Source of the DNA: Serinus canaria
Lineage: Eukaryota > Chordata > Aves > Passeriformes > Fringillidae
Direction: 5' to 3'
Assembly: GCF_022539315.1 (NCBI RefSeq)
Contig: NC_066336.1
Location: forward strand, 4,592,600-4,656,599
Length of the DNA: 64,000 nt
Shown: one piece after another, positions 54,160 to 63,034 of the stretch
Position numbering within the stretch: the first letter of the stretch is position 1
Layout: each line of letters starts with the position of its first letter
Made by a program: the position numbers and the translations under genes
Notes under the pieces: generated by a model
Told to the model about the DNA's origin: nothing
Databases searched by the model: none
The model's input: only the letters and a program-made list of their open reading frames with translations

Positions 54160-54435
54160 GTGAGACCCCACCCAGGGACGGGGGTGCCCCCACCCCACCT
54201 ACCCCACCTGCCCCGGCCTTCGGGGCCGCACGGGCGGGGAGGGGGCTCGGCGGCCACCAGAACCCCCCGGTGCCGGGCGGGGCGGTGGCTCCGCCGCTCT
54301 CCCCCCGCCCCCGGGGCGGGTTCGGCACCGTCCCGCCCCCGCCCCTCGCCTTATCAGCGGCCGGCGGGGGGCTCGCCCCACTCCCGCCCAGCGCAGCCGC
54401 CGCGGCGGGGCCGGCACCTCCCCAAGTGCCGCACC
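54160..54435 (+). promoter_or_regulatory. MARCKSL1: CpG island promoter and 5'UTR of MARCKSL1
   Basis: Dense CpG with GGGGCGG Sp-type boxes and no clear TATA box. The GCCTTATCAGCGGCC element has a GATA-type core. The start-codon context is GCACCATGG, a good Kozak match. Confidence 0.6.
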
Positions 54436-54498
54436 ATGGGCAGCCAGGGCTCCAAGGCGGCGGGCGGCGACCCCGACACCGCCAAGGCCAACGGGCAG
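54436..54498 (+). CDS. MARCKSL1: MARCKSL1 exon 1
   Basis: 21 codons, MGSQGSKAAGGDPDTAKANG and Q. The donor is CAG|GTGGGT. It carries the myristoylation signal. Confidence 0.95.
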
Positions 54499-55634
54499 GT
54501 GGGTACCGGGGGCACCGGGGGGCACCGTGCGCCCCGCCGGGACGGGCGGCGGCGCGGACAAAGGCGCGGCGGGGAGGGCGCGGTGCTGGAGCCGTGATGG
54601 AGCCGAGGGGAACCTTCCGGCCCCGGGGGGGACTCTCCAGCCCGGCGGGTACCGGGGGATGCGGCAGCGCCCGCGCCGCGCCCCGGGCTCCCCCCGGCAC
54701 CGGGCGGGTCCCGTCCGCCGCCGCGCCCCGGTACCGGGAGTGGAGCGCGGGCGCCGCCCGGTGGTAGCGGGCTGAGCCCCCCCCACCGAGCGGATCCCCC
54801 CGTCAGACCCCAAGCCAGGCTCTTTGCACCCCTTTTTGTGCCTCGGCACCCCCGGTGCGCCCCTTTCCCTCGGGGGAGCCCCGCTCGGTGCCCGGTGCTC
54901 CCCGTTTCCACCGGCTGCAAACCCCGCCCTTCTCCCCGCCGCGGTGCCCCCCATCCCCGTCTCTTCTTCCCCCGGTGGATTCCCCGTGCTCGGTGCCCCC
55001 CGTTCTCCCGGCCGGGTGCCCTTTGTGGGGTGCGGGGGTTTGGGGGAGGGGGCGCGGGGTCCCGGCGGTGCCTAACGCGCTCCCCCCGCAGGAGAACGGC
55101 CATGTGATCTCCAACGGGGACATGACGCCCAAGGCGGGGGTCGAGGGGACCCCCCAGAACGGGAACGGCTCGGCGGAACCCCCCAAGGAGGAGAGCGAGG
55201 GCGAAGCGGGCGGTGCCGACGGCATCGAGCCCGCCCCGGCCGCCGCCGAGCCCGCCGAGCCCAAAGGCGAAGGGGCCGCGACCCCCAAGGACGCCCCCAA
55301 GAAGAAGAAGAAATTCTCCTTCAAGAAACCCTTCAAGCTGAGCGGGATCTCCTTCCGCAAGAACAAGAAGGAAGCCGGGGACTCCTCGGGCTCCTCGCCC
55401 ACCGAGGAGCAGGGCAGGAGCGAGGAGACCCCGCCGGGGGGGCTGCAGCCCTCGGCTCCCCCCGAGGAGGGCGGCGAGACCCAGGATGGAGGAGAAGCCT
55501 CGGGCAGCCAGGAGGAGGAGAAACAGCAGCAGCAGGGAGGGGAGAACCACGGAGACACCGCCAAAGCCGAGGAGCCCTCGAAAACCGCGGGGCCGGAGCC
55601 CACAGCGAGCCCGGCGGAGCAGAAGGAAGAGTAG
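54436..55634 (+). CDS. MARCKSL1: MARCKS-like protein 1 (MRP/MacMARCKS), complete, two exons
   Basis: A membrane-associated, myristoylated protein that binds acidic lipids, actin and calmodulin and is released on PKC phosphorylation. Exon 1 (54436-54498) and exon 2 (55092-55634) join in phase to give 201 residues; human is about 195. The N-terminus MGSQGSKAAG has the myristoylation glycine. The basic effector domain spans about residues 91-114 (KKKKKFSFKKPFKLSGISF and on), keeping the PKC-site serines and the aromatic residues. The rest is acidic and Pro/Glu/Gly-rich, ending SPAEQKEE. The two-exon structure, with the junction after ANGQ, is typical of the family. Confidence 0.97.
55092..55634 (+). 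CDS. MARCKSL1: MARCKSL1 exon 2
   Basis: Begins ENGHVISNGDMTPKAG after CCCCCGCAG and ends at TAG 55632-55634. It contains the calmodulin/PKC effector domain and a Gln run (QQQQ) near the C-terminus. Confidence 0.96.
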   Translation, partial: ENGHVISNGDMTPKAGVEGTPQNGNGSAEPPKEESEGEAGGADGIEPAPAAAEPAEPKGEGAATPKDAPKKKKKFSFKKPFKLSGISFRKNKKEAGDSSGSSPTEEQGRSEETPPGGLQPSAPPEEGGETQDGGEASGSQEEEKQQQQGGENHGDTAKAEEPSKTAGPEPTASPAEQKEE

Positions 55635-55671
55635 AGAGCGCTCGGGCATCGTCCTCAGCGGGGACTCTGAC

Positions 55672-55860
55672 AGCGCCCTCGACCCTCCCCGGGCCCGCCC
55701 GGATCGCCCTCGACCCTCCCCGGGCCCGCCCGGATCGCCCTCGACCCTTCCCGGGCCCGCCCGGATCGCCCTCCCCGGGGGCTCCCCCACCGCCCTCCGT
55801 CCTCCCCGGGGGCTCCCCCACCACCCTCGACCCTCCCCGAGCAGCCCGGATCCCCGGATC
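55672..55860. repeat. ~31-bp CpG minisatellite in the MARCKSL1 3'UTR
   Basis: Units of CGCCCTCGACCCTCCCCGGG plus CCCGCCCGGAT, with three very similar copies (55675-55770) and diverged ones to about 55860. It begins about 40 nt after the stop codon. Confidence 0.92.
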
Positions 55861-56741
55861 GCCCTCCCCGGGGCTCTCCCGCCGCCCCCCGGACTCGCCC
55901 CGGAGCCTCCCGCACCCCCGGACTGACCGCACGCCCCGCACCCCCCGCAGGTTTTTTTTTTCCTCTCTCTCTTTTTCTCTCTCTCCTCGTTCCTGGTAGA
56001 AAAAGCCGGTTTGGATTCCCACCGCCGCCACTTGGAGTAGTTTGAGCTGAATTCATTGGGAAAATGGAAAAAAATTAAAAAAAAAAAAAAAAGAAAAAAA
56101 AAAAGACAATAACAACAAAAAAATCAACCGAGTGGGGAGGAAGATTTGTCCCGGACGCCTCTGGAGTTTACAGTTTGGGAGAAGCCGGATCCCAAATCCT
56201 GCTCTGGATCTCTCCAGACTGTCCCCTCTCCTCCCGCTCCCACTGACTGTTCCATGGAATTTGGGATTTTTTTTTATTTTATTATTTTTTTTCTCTTTAT
56301 TTCTCAGTTTACATTCCCGGTTCTGACTTTTCATTTCGAGTATTTTGTGCTTTTTTTTTTTTTTTTTTTAATTTTCCCCTATAGAAACCGATGGTTTTAA
56401 AAGCTAATATCTGGTTCGTTTTTTAGAATGTCTTCTCTTGGCTTAAAACCATAATTCTGTGATTAATTCTGCTTTAAGGGATAATTTTAGGGCGTGGGGT
56501 GGAGACAGGGGTTATAATGTGAAGCCAACTTTGTTTTTTTGGTTGTTTTTTTTTTTTTTTCCTCTGTAAATAATTTTTTTAACGGCCAAAAAAAAAAAAA
56601 AAAAAAAAGAACGAAACCGCTTGATTTGCGATTTTCTAACTTGTAAAAAAAAAAAAACCGACAAAAAATAAGAAAATATTAAAAAAAAACCATTAAAAAA
56701 AACAAGTGAAGCACCGAACAAAAGCTGTAACATTTGAAAGG

Positions 56742-56747
56742 AATAAA
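56742..56747 (+). terminator. MARCKSL1: Polyadenylation signal of MARCKSL1
   Basis: AATAAA in GAAAGGAATAAATGGTGAGC, followed by a GC-rich intergenic change of composition. Best candidate for the mRNA end. Confidence 0.7.
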
Positions 56748-56799
56748 TGGTGAGCCCTTGACGGGAGAGCTCGAGTCCTTCTTGTCCCCAGAGGCGTTG

Positions 56800-56885
56800 C
56801 TGGTTCAGCCCGGCAGCTGCTGCTGCCTTTAATTAGCGCCCGCCGTTAATTGAGCGGCGGCAGATGCAGCCCCGGCCACAAAGGA
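56800..56885. promoter_or_regulatory. Candidate non-coding element after MARCKSL1
   Basis: CTTTAATTAGCGCCCGCCG and TTAATTGAGCGGCGG are paired TAATT cores, followed by CACAAAGGACAATCCC (SOX/TCF-like). Inference from motif content. Confidence 0.28.
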
Positions 56886-57324
56886 CAATCCCAGCCCATC
56901 CCCAGCGCTGCTCAGCTGCCTGCTCTGCTCCTCTCCAACAAATCCTTCGATTCTATTTTATTTTCCCAGCAAAAATTAAAAAAAAAAAATTAATTTTCTT
57001 ACTTAAAAATTATTATTAATAATTAATTATGATGATTATTAAGGGGGTTTAACTCGGGATTTGAAGCGTGGTTTCTTTTAATTTAAATTATTTTTGAAGA
57101 GTGGGATTGAAAGGAGCACAAAAGGCAGAGCTGGAGCAAAGATTTCCCGAACAAAGGGAGGTGACAATGGAGCCTCTGTCCCCTCTCCTGTCACCTGGAT
57201 TTTCCTGGCTGATCTTGGCCATGGCAGCTCCTCCATTTCGGGCCTTTGATCCCGATTTTTCCAGCCCCAGCTCCTGCTCTGGATGGTTTGGATGGAGAAA
57301 AGCAAAAAAAAAAAAAAAAAAAAA

Positions 57325-58262
57325 ATCCCAAAATTCCATATTTTATACAAGGAAACCAAAATCAGGGATTTGCTTCCCAAAGGGATTCATTTCTTGGAGC
57401 AGAAGGGTGAAATAAATGGATTTTTTTGCCCAATTTTGAAGGGGATTTGGGAGCATCCAGGCCCTTCCTGAGCCTCGAGGAAGGTGGGAATATCCATAAA
57501 AATTCCATTTTTATACAAGGAAACAAAATCAGGGATTTGCTTCCCAAATTTATTCATTTATTGGAGCAGAAGTGTGAAATAAATGGATTTTTTTACCCAA
57601 ATTTGAAGGCAAAGGTGGATTTGGGGACATCCAGGCTCGAGCTAAGTGGGAATACCCCAAAAATTCCATTTTTATACAAGGGAACCAAAATCAGGGATTT
57701 GCTTTCCAAAGGGATTCATTTCTTGGAGCAGAAGGGTGAAATAAATGGATTTTTTACCCAATTTTGAAAGGAAATTGGGAGCATCCAGGGTCTTCCCAAG
57801 CCTCCAGGTAGGTGGGAATATCCATGAAAATTCCATGTTTTATCCAAGAGAACCAAAGTCAGGGATCTGCTCCTCACAGGGATTGATTTATTGGAGCAGA
57901 GGGGAGCAATAAATGGATTTTTTTACCCACTTTTTTGAGGGGTTTGGGAGCATCTGGGCTCATGATAAGTGGGAATATCCATAAAAATTCCATGTTTTAT
58001 ACAAGGGAACCAAAATCAAGGATCTGTTTCCCAAATGGATTCATTTCTTTGAGCGGAAGTGTGAAATAAATGGATTTTTTACCCAATTTTGAAGGGGGTT
58101 TGGGAACATCCGGGCTCAAGGTAAGTGGGAATACCCCAAAAATTCCATTTTTATCCAAGGAACCAAAGTCAGGGATCTGCTCCTCACGGGGATTGATTTA
58201 TTGGAGTAGAAGTGTGAAATAAATGGATTTTTTTACCCACTTTTGAGGGGGTTTGGGAGCAT
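57325..58262. repeat. Six-copy ~160-bp tandem repeat between MARCKSL1 and HDAC1
   Basis: Each unit has AAATTCCATTTTTATACAAG, AATCAGGGATTTGC, TTGGAGCAGAAGGGTGAAAT and AAATGGATTTTTTTACCCA. Anchors fall near 57330, 57505, 57665, 57827, 57985 and 58138. Every unit carries an AATAAA hexamer on the plus strand. Confidence 0.93.
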
Positions 58263-58804
58263 CTGGCAGAGCTGCAGGAGTGCTGGGAATGGGGAATTCC
58301 TTGGGATCCCCTTGGAATTCCAGGGCAGGATTTAATGCTGGGGCTGCTCCAGCACCCACAAAAACCCCCAAAAAGAGCAGATTTGGGGTTTTGTGGCCAT
58401 TTCAGGTGTGAGCAGCTGCTCCTCTTTAAATAAAGGAATTTTTATCCCCTTGGATTCTTCATTCTCCCCAAATTCTCCATTCCAACCCCAAAATCTGCCA
58501 GGGCAGGGATGAGGACCCAGCTGGAATTTGGGAATAAAACCACCCCAAAAAAAAAACCCCAAAAATCCCTCAAATCCATCCCATTTCCAGACCCAGGGAA
58601 GAATCTCAACCCCAGCTGATTTACCAAGGAAATAACAATTTACAAAAGGGATTTTTTCAAGTGTAGGATAAATAAATAAATGAAATGTTTTGGTTGGAAG
58701 AGGGATTTAATCCTTATTTTTCTTCCCAAATTTGAGATTTTGTTGGGATTTCCATGAGATCCAAAATAAAAAAGTTCTGTAAATGAATGAAGGAAAAGCA
58801 GACC

Positions 58805-60375
58805 AAGCATAGAAATGGAGCAGTTTTATTACAAAGGTTCTGAAAATTCAAAATAAACGCTTCTTTAAAAAACCACAATAGATTTTCCCCTCCCTCCCAC
58901 GTCCCCCAGACAAAAAGTTACACTGATCTCTCTCTTGCTTCACATAAAAACACTGAAAATCAGAGTGAAAAGCTCACTCAGAGCCCAAAGAGACTAAAAA
59001 ACTCCACAGAGAGGGGAGGGGAAAAGGGAGAGGGCAGGAAAAGGAGGAATTAAAAAAATAAACCCTTTGAAAAAGAAGCTGTGTGAAGTTTTTAGCAGCA
59101 TTATTGGAGTTGAAACCTCAGCAGTGCTCCCGTGGGAGGGTGCAAAACCTCTGGAATGATTCCAGAATTCCAGAGGGATCCCCCTGAGAAAGGAGAGCAG
59201 CGAGTGGGAACTGCCTGAAAAAAAAAAAAAAAAAACCAACAAAAAAATGTCAAAAATTCCAATTTCTCCCCTTTAAAAATTGGGGTTTTTCTCTCCAAAA
59301 AGGAGAGGGAAAGGTTTGAGGAGCTGAGAAAAGGCTCAGAGCCCCCTCTGCTGTTCCTGCAGGATGGAAAGGTTGGGATGCACTGGAGGGAAAAGTTGGC
59401 TTAAAAATCAAGGAAAAAATCAGATTTTTAGGGACACAGGTGATGAGAAGGTGTCAGCTGGGCTCTGGGCTGGCTCTGAGGGGGCTCAGGAGAAAAATGA
59501 AGCCAAAAGGGAGGAACTGAATTCCCTCCTCACCCAGAGAGGGGAATAAAATCCAGGTAAGAAATCCCATCCCATCCCTTCCCTCCCTGGATCCAGATCC
59601 TGGCATCCTGAACCACCCCCTGAGGAGGATTTGAATTTTAGAATTTTAGATTTTCCAGATTTGGGCTTTGGAGCTGATTCACTTAAAAAAAAATACACAA
59701 AAAAACCCCAAAAAACCAAACAAACAAAAAAAAAAAAAAAAAGGGATTTTTCAGGTTTCTTTTTTTTCAGGTTCTTTTTTTTTTTTTTCAGGTTTCTTTT
59801 CAGCTGCTTCATCTCTTTCCCCAAGTTTGCTGCAGGGAGGAGCCAACTCTGTTCAAGAACTGCACAATTCTGACCCTGAGAAGTGGCACCAGCTGGGCAG
59901 GGTTTTGTTTTTTATTGGTGGTGGAATCCAACTGGAAACCACAAAAGTCTCTCCCAGGCTTCATTTGGGAATTCTCCCACTAAAACACCAAAAAAAAAAA
60001 AAAGAGGAAACTCAAGAATGGATGGCCATCTTTGCACCTAAGCTGTGCTGCAGACACTACTCCTACTGAAATTATTCTTTTCCAAGGTGGTTTCAGAGAG
60101 GGGGAAGGGAAGGAAGTGATTTTTGTGTTTGTAGAGCCACAGCAAGGAGGGGCAGTGGAAGGCAAAGGGTGAAACTCCCTGCTCACCAAAGCTGGGCTGC
60201 TCAGAATCCTGCCCTGCCTGCTCCCAGGGCACTGCAGCCAGGAATAATTTACAGTTCTCCAGTCATTTATACAATTATATAGAAATATATACAGAAAACA
60301 TATATAAAATAGAGATCCTGTGGGGAGGAGGCAACCCAGGAGCTAAACCTACAGCAAGCAGGCAGCTGCAGCCAC
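58805..60375 (-). other. HDAC1: HDAC1 3' untranslated region
   Basis: Non-coding sequence between the HDAC1 stop codon and the polyadenylation signal. It includes an AT-rich ATATAGAAATATATAC stretch at about 60270-60310 and T- or A-runs at 59220 and 59690-59790. The length is comparable with known HDAC1 3'UTRs, but no alignment was done. Confidence 0.6.
58825..58830 (-). terminator. HDAC1: Polyadenylation signal of HDAC1
   Basis: AATAAA on the minus strand, about 1.5 kb after the HDAC1 stop. The 3'UTR (about 58805-60375) has no tandem arrays, in contrast to flanking DNA, which supports it being transcribed and constrained. Confidence 0.6.
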
Positions 60376-60403
60376 TCAGGTGGATTTGGTCTCTTCCTTC
60401 ACC
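60376..60403 (-). CDS. HDAC1: HDAC1 last coding exon
   Basis: 28 nt encoding VKEETKST and TGA. Acceptor TCCCCAG. It was found by homology to the conserved VKEE-type C-terminus; too short for any open-frame scan. Confidence 0.9.
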
Positions 60404-62328
60404 CTGGGGAAGCAAAAAAAAAGAAAGATTTGGGTTCAATCAACGATTTGGGTTTGGATCTAACAACAAGGCTTAAAGGTGTTGCTTATCTGGTTCATTT
60501 TCAGCTAAAATTTAATAAAATTTAATTTAATTCACCCTGGGCAGGGGCAGGAGCCAGGCTGAGCCCCCCAAACCCCCTGGAGCCAGGCTGAGCCCCCCAA
60601 ACCCCCTGGAGCCAGGCTGAGCCCCCAAACCCCCTGGAGCCAGGCTCACCCTTTGGGTTCTGCTGCTGCTGTTGCTGCTGCTGCTGCTTTCTCCTCTTTT
60701 GCTTTTTCCTCTTCTTTCTCATCTGGGAAAAAATAAAAAAAAATTAAATAAAATTAAAGACACAGAGCAGTGCATGAGGAAAAACTGCAGGCAGGAGGTG
60801 GCAGCTCTGCTGCTCACCTTTCTTCTCCTCCTCCTCCTTCTCCTCCTCTGCCTTCACACGTTTGGCTTTCTTGAAATTGGCGACGTTCTTGCGCCCTCCC
60901 TCGCCCTCGTCCTCGGAGTCAGAGAATTCCTCATCACAGGAGATCCTCTTGTTGGAATTTCGGACTGAAAGGGGAGAGCAGAGCTTGGCTCAGCACATTT
61001 TCACCCTCAGGAGGCTCCCAGCATTCCTTCTCTGAGTGGTGCTCCCAGAAACCAGGACTAGGCCGTGATAAAAGCACTTTTTGTGGTACCTGGTGAGTCT
61101 CGGAGCTCATCCCACCTGCTCCAAGATCGTGTGCACAGCTGGGATCAGGCACAGGGGGTGGCCAGACCTGACAGCAGGTTTAGGGACTGCCAGATCTGTC
61201 TGCCAGATCCCAAGGGCCAAGCTGGATACAAAACTCCATTTGGCACTGCTGGGATCACAGCCAGGATTCTGCCAAGGATTCTGTCCCAGCCCTCAGAACT
61301 GCTGGAATTCTCCCTTGGAAACCAAAGTTTTTCCCATTATGGAAATCACCTGGCAGGAGAGATCCTGCAGGGCTCTGTCCTACAGAAATCCAGCAGGGAG
61401 GTTAAAACAGGAGTGAAAACCCTGGGACAGAGCCTGAGGGGAAGCTCCAGCCCCTCCCGGGGGTTTTTGGGGGATCCACAAAGCTCCAGCCCAAGGGTTT
61501 GGCTTTGGGTGTCCCCACAAACCAAGGGGGTTAAATCCTTGGATTGAAATCCCAAATCCTCCTCAGGCAGAGCTTGTGGATCCTGCTCAGCTCTGGGATT
61601 TTCCTAGCACAATTCCATCTCCAGCAGAATCCCCAGCACAATTCCATCCCCAGCACAACTCCCAGCACAATTCCCAGTACAATTCCATCCCCAGCACAAC
61701 TCCCAGCACAATTCCCAGTACAATTCCATCCCCAGCAGAATCCCCAGCACAATTCCATCCCCAATACAATTCCCAGCACAATCCCATCCCCAGTACAATC
61801 CCATCCTCAGCACAATTCCCAGCCCAATCCCATTCCCAGCCCAATCCCATTCCCAGCACAATTCCCAGCCCAATTCCCAGCCCAATCCCATTCCCAGCAC
61901 AATTCCCAGCCCAATTCCCAGCCCAATCCCATTCCCAGCACAATTCCCAGCACAATCCCATTCCCAGTACAATTCCCAGCCCAATCCCATCCCCAGCACC
62001 TACTGGAAATGCGTTTCTCAGGATCATCCTCCTCCTCATCCCCGCTGTCCTCCTGGACAGCATCCTCAGGAATTGGCTGCATCTGGACCCCAGGAGCATG
62101 AGGGAGCATCCTCAGGTTCTCAAAGAGCCTCTGCCTAGAGCCAGCCAGGGAAGGACACTTTGTCACAGGGCCACCAAGGCCACCAGCCCCCAGGGAAGGG
62201 TGGCTCCCCCAGTGCTCACTTGATTTTCTCCAGGTACTCGTTGGTGTTCTGGTTGGTCATGTTGGAGGGGCTGATGTGGAGCTTGAAGTCTGGCCCAAAG
62301 TACTCAAAGTAGTCGTTGTAAGGAAGTT
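60376..62328 (-). CDS. HDAC1: Histone deacetylase 1, last five coding exons (gene truncated by window edge)
   Basis: A class I zinc-dependent lysine deacetylase, nuclear, part of NuRD, Sin3 and CoREST complexes. Exons in transcript order: 62220-62328, 62004-62134, 60818-60964, 60650-60722, 60376-60403. All junctions are GT-AG and phases are consistent. The first visible exon is the end of the catalytic fold ([35 protein letters not shown]). Next come [19 protein letters not shown] and an acidic tail, then EEFSDSED with the CK2-type serines, the basic KKAKRVK nuclear signal, two sumoylation-type sites (VKAE and VKEE) and the end VKEETKST. An Ala-rich insert (AAAAATAAA) is encoded by a GCA run. 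The N-terminal and catalytic-centre exons lie beyond 64000. Confidence 0.96.
60540..60648. repeat. HDAC1: ~29-bp minisatellite abutting an HDAC1 donor site
   Basis: Three to four copies of CCTGGAGCCAGGCTGAGCCC plus CCCAAACCC. The last copy, GGAGCCAGGCTCACCC, is the reverse complement of the real donor region. Confidence 0.9.
60650..60722 (-). CDS. HDAC1: HDAC1 penultimate coding exon with GCA-encoded alanine run
   Basis: Encodes [12 protein letters not shown], then [13 protein letters not shown] from (GCA)5 ACA (GCA)3. The donor AGG|GTGAGC is immediately followed by a 29-bp minisatellite in which the same CCTGGCTCCAGGGGG recurs. Confidence 0.9.
60818..60964 (-). CDS. HDAC1: HDAC1 exon: CK2 sites and nuclear signal
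   Basis: [18 protein letters not shown] through [20 protein letters not shown]. The adjacent serines in FSDSED correspond to the CK2-phosphorylated pair of human HDAC1. Flanked by TTTCAG and GTGAGC. Confidence 0.94.
61600..62000. repeat. HDAC1: ~12-25-bp minisatellite, CCCAGCACAATTCCCA type, abutting an HDAC1 donor site
   Basis: More than 25 units of CAGCACAATTCC / CAGCCCAATCCCATTCC over 400 bp. The right end merges with the CCCCAGCACCTAC of the donor of the 62004-62134 exon. Confidence 0.94.
62004..62134 (-). CDS. HDAC1: HDAC1 exon: [15 protein letters not shown] and acidic tail
   Basis: 43 codons ending DDPEKRIS plus one base. The donor CCA|GTAGGT runs directly into a CTGGGGATGGGATTG-type array. 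Confidence 0.95.
62220..62328 (-). CDS. HDAC1: HDAC1 exon: end of catalytic domain
   Basis: 35 codons from [15 protein letters not shown] to NEYLEKI, with split codons at both ends. Flanked by CCCCCCAG and GTGAGC. Confidence 0.96.
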
Positions 62329-62449
62329 CTGGGGGGAAATTGGTGGTAATTAATGTAATTAGCAGCAGATTATCAGCAGGATACAGCACTCAGGAATCCA
62401 AAGGGATCATGCAGAGCTAACAGAAGGCCAGCAGCAGCATGTCCCTGAG

Positions 62450-62822
62450 TGTCACTGACACATTGTATGAAAAAGCCTTTTTGATTTTTCTCCTGTGAAG
62501 CTGAGAGGCCTCAGAAACGAAATGGAAACAATGAAATCTGCTGCTGTGGAATGTGGCAGGTGCAGCTTGCATTGGTCCCATGTGGTTGTTTTGAATTAAT
62601 GGGCCAATCCCAGTCCAGCTGGCTCAGACTCTCTAATCAATCACAAAATTTTATTATCATTCCTTTCTATTCCTTTCAAGCCTTCTGATCAAATCCTTTC
62701 TTCTATTCTTTTAGTATACAATTTTAATATAATATAGATCATAAAATAATCAATCAGCCTTCTGAAACATGGAGTCAAGATTCTCATCTCTTCCCTTGCT
62801 GGGGTTGGCACCAAATCCTACA
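62450..62822 (+). mobile_element. Solo LTR of a passerine-type endogenous retrovirus
   Basis: 373 bp, starts TGTCACTGACAC and ends AAATCCTACA (TG...CA). It is flanked by a perfect 6-bp target duplication CCTGAG at 62444-62449 and 62823-62828. Interior blocks such as CTCCTGTGAAGCTGAGAGGC and CTTCTGAAACATGGAGTCA I recognise from abundant songbird LTRs. No internal retroviral genes are present. It lies in an HDAC1 intron, antisense to the gene. A 6-bp duplication suits an ERVK-type family. Confidence 0.85.
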
Positions 62823-63034
62823 CCTGAGCTCCTGGGGGGAGTCCCAGACTGCAAGGCAGGATGTGCTCTGTGCCCATCGGGGTGGCAGTTTTCCTTCTCT
62901 CTCCCTGAGTGATCACACCCACTCCTCCCTCTGGGCAGGGGACACCTGCTGATAAGAGGCCATGGAATGTCCCTGCATGGCTGATAGGAACGGCAGCATC
63001 CCACTGGGAGAGGTGAGCCCAGGGGGAGGAGCCA

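Larger units (their letters stand above)
55635..56765 (+). other. MARCKSL1: MARCKSL1 3' untranslated region
   Basis: From the stop codon to about 18 nt after AATAAA at 56742-56747. The first 230 bp are an exceptionally CpG-rich minisatellite (55672-55860). The rest is T- and A-homopolymer rich, with long A runs at about 56071-56105 and 56589-56608 that are genomic and precede the true signal. Confidence 0.75.

Noticed and set aside
40300..54160. Search for TSSK3, BSDC1, KPNA6 or LCK exons
   Set aside because: No catalytic-kinase, armadillo or SH3/SH2 motif was seen in any frame. Not annotated.
56071..56610. Poly-A tracts suggesting a processed retrocopy
   Set aside because: They lie inside the 3'UTR of intact, intron-containing MARCKSL1, and a proper AATAAA follows at 56742. 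Simple genomic A-runs.
61531..62099. Repetitive [17 protein letters not shown] open frames
   Set aside because: Translation of the HDAC1 intron minisatellite at 61600-62000, not a protein.
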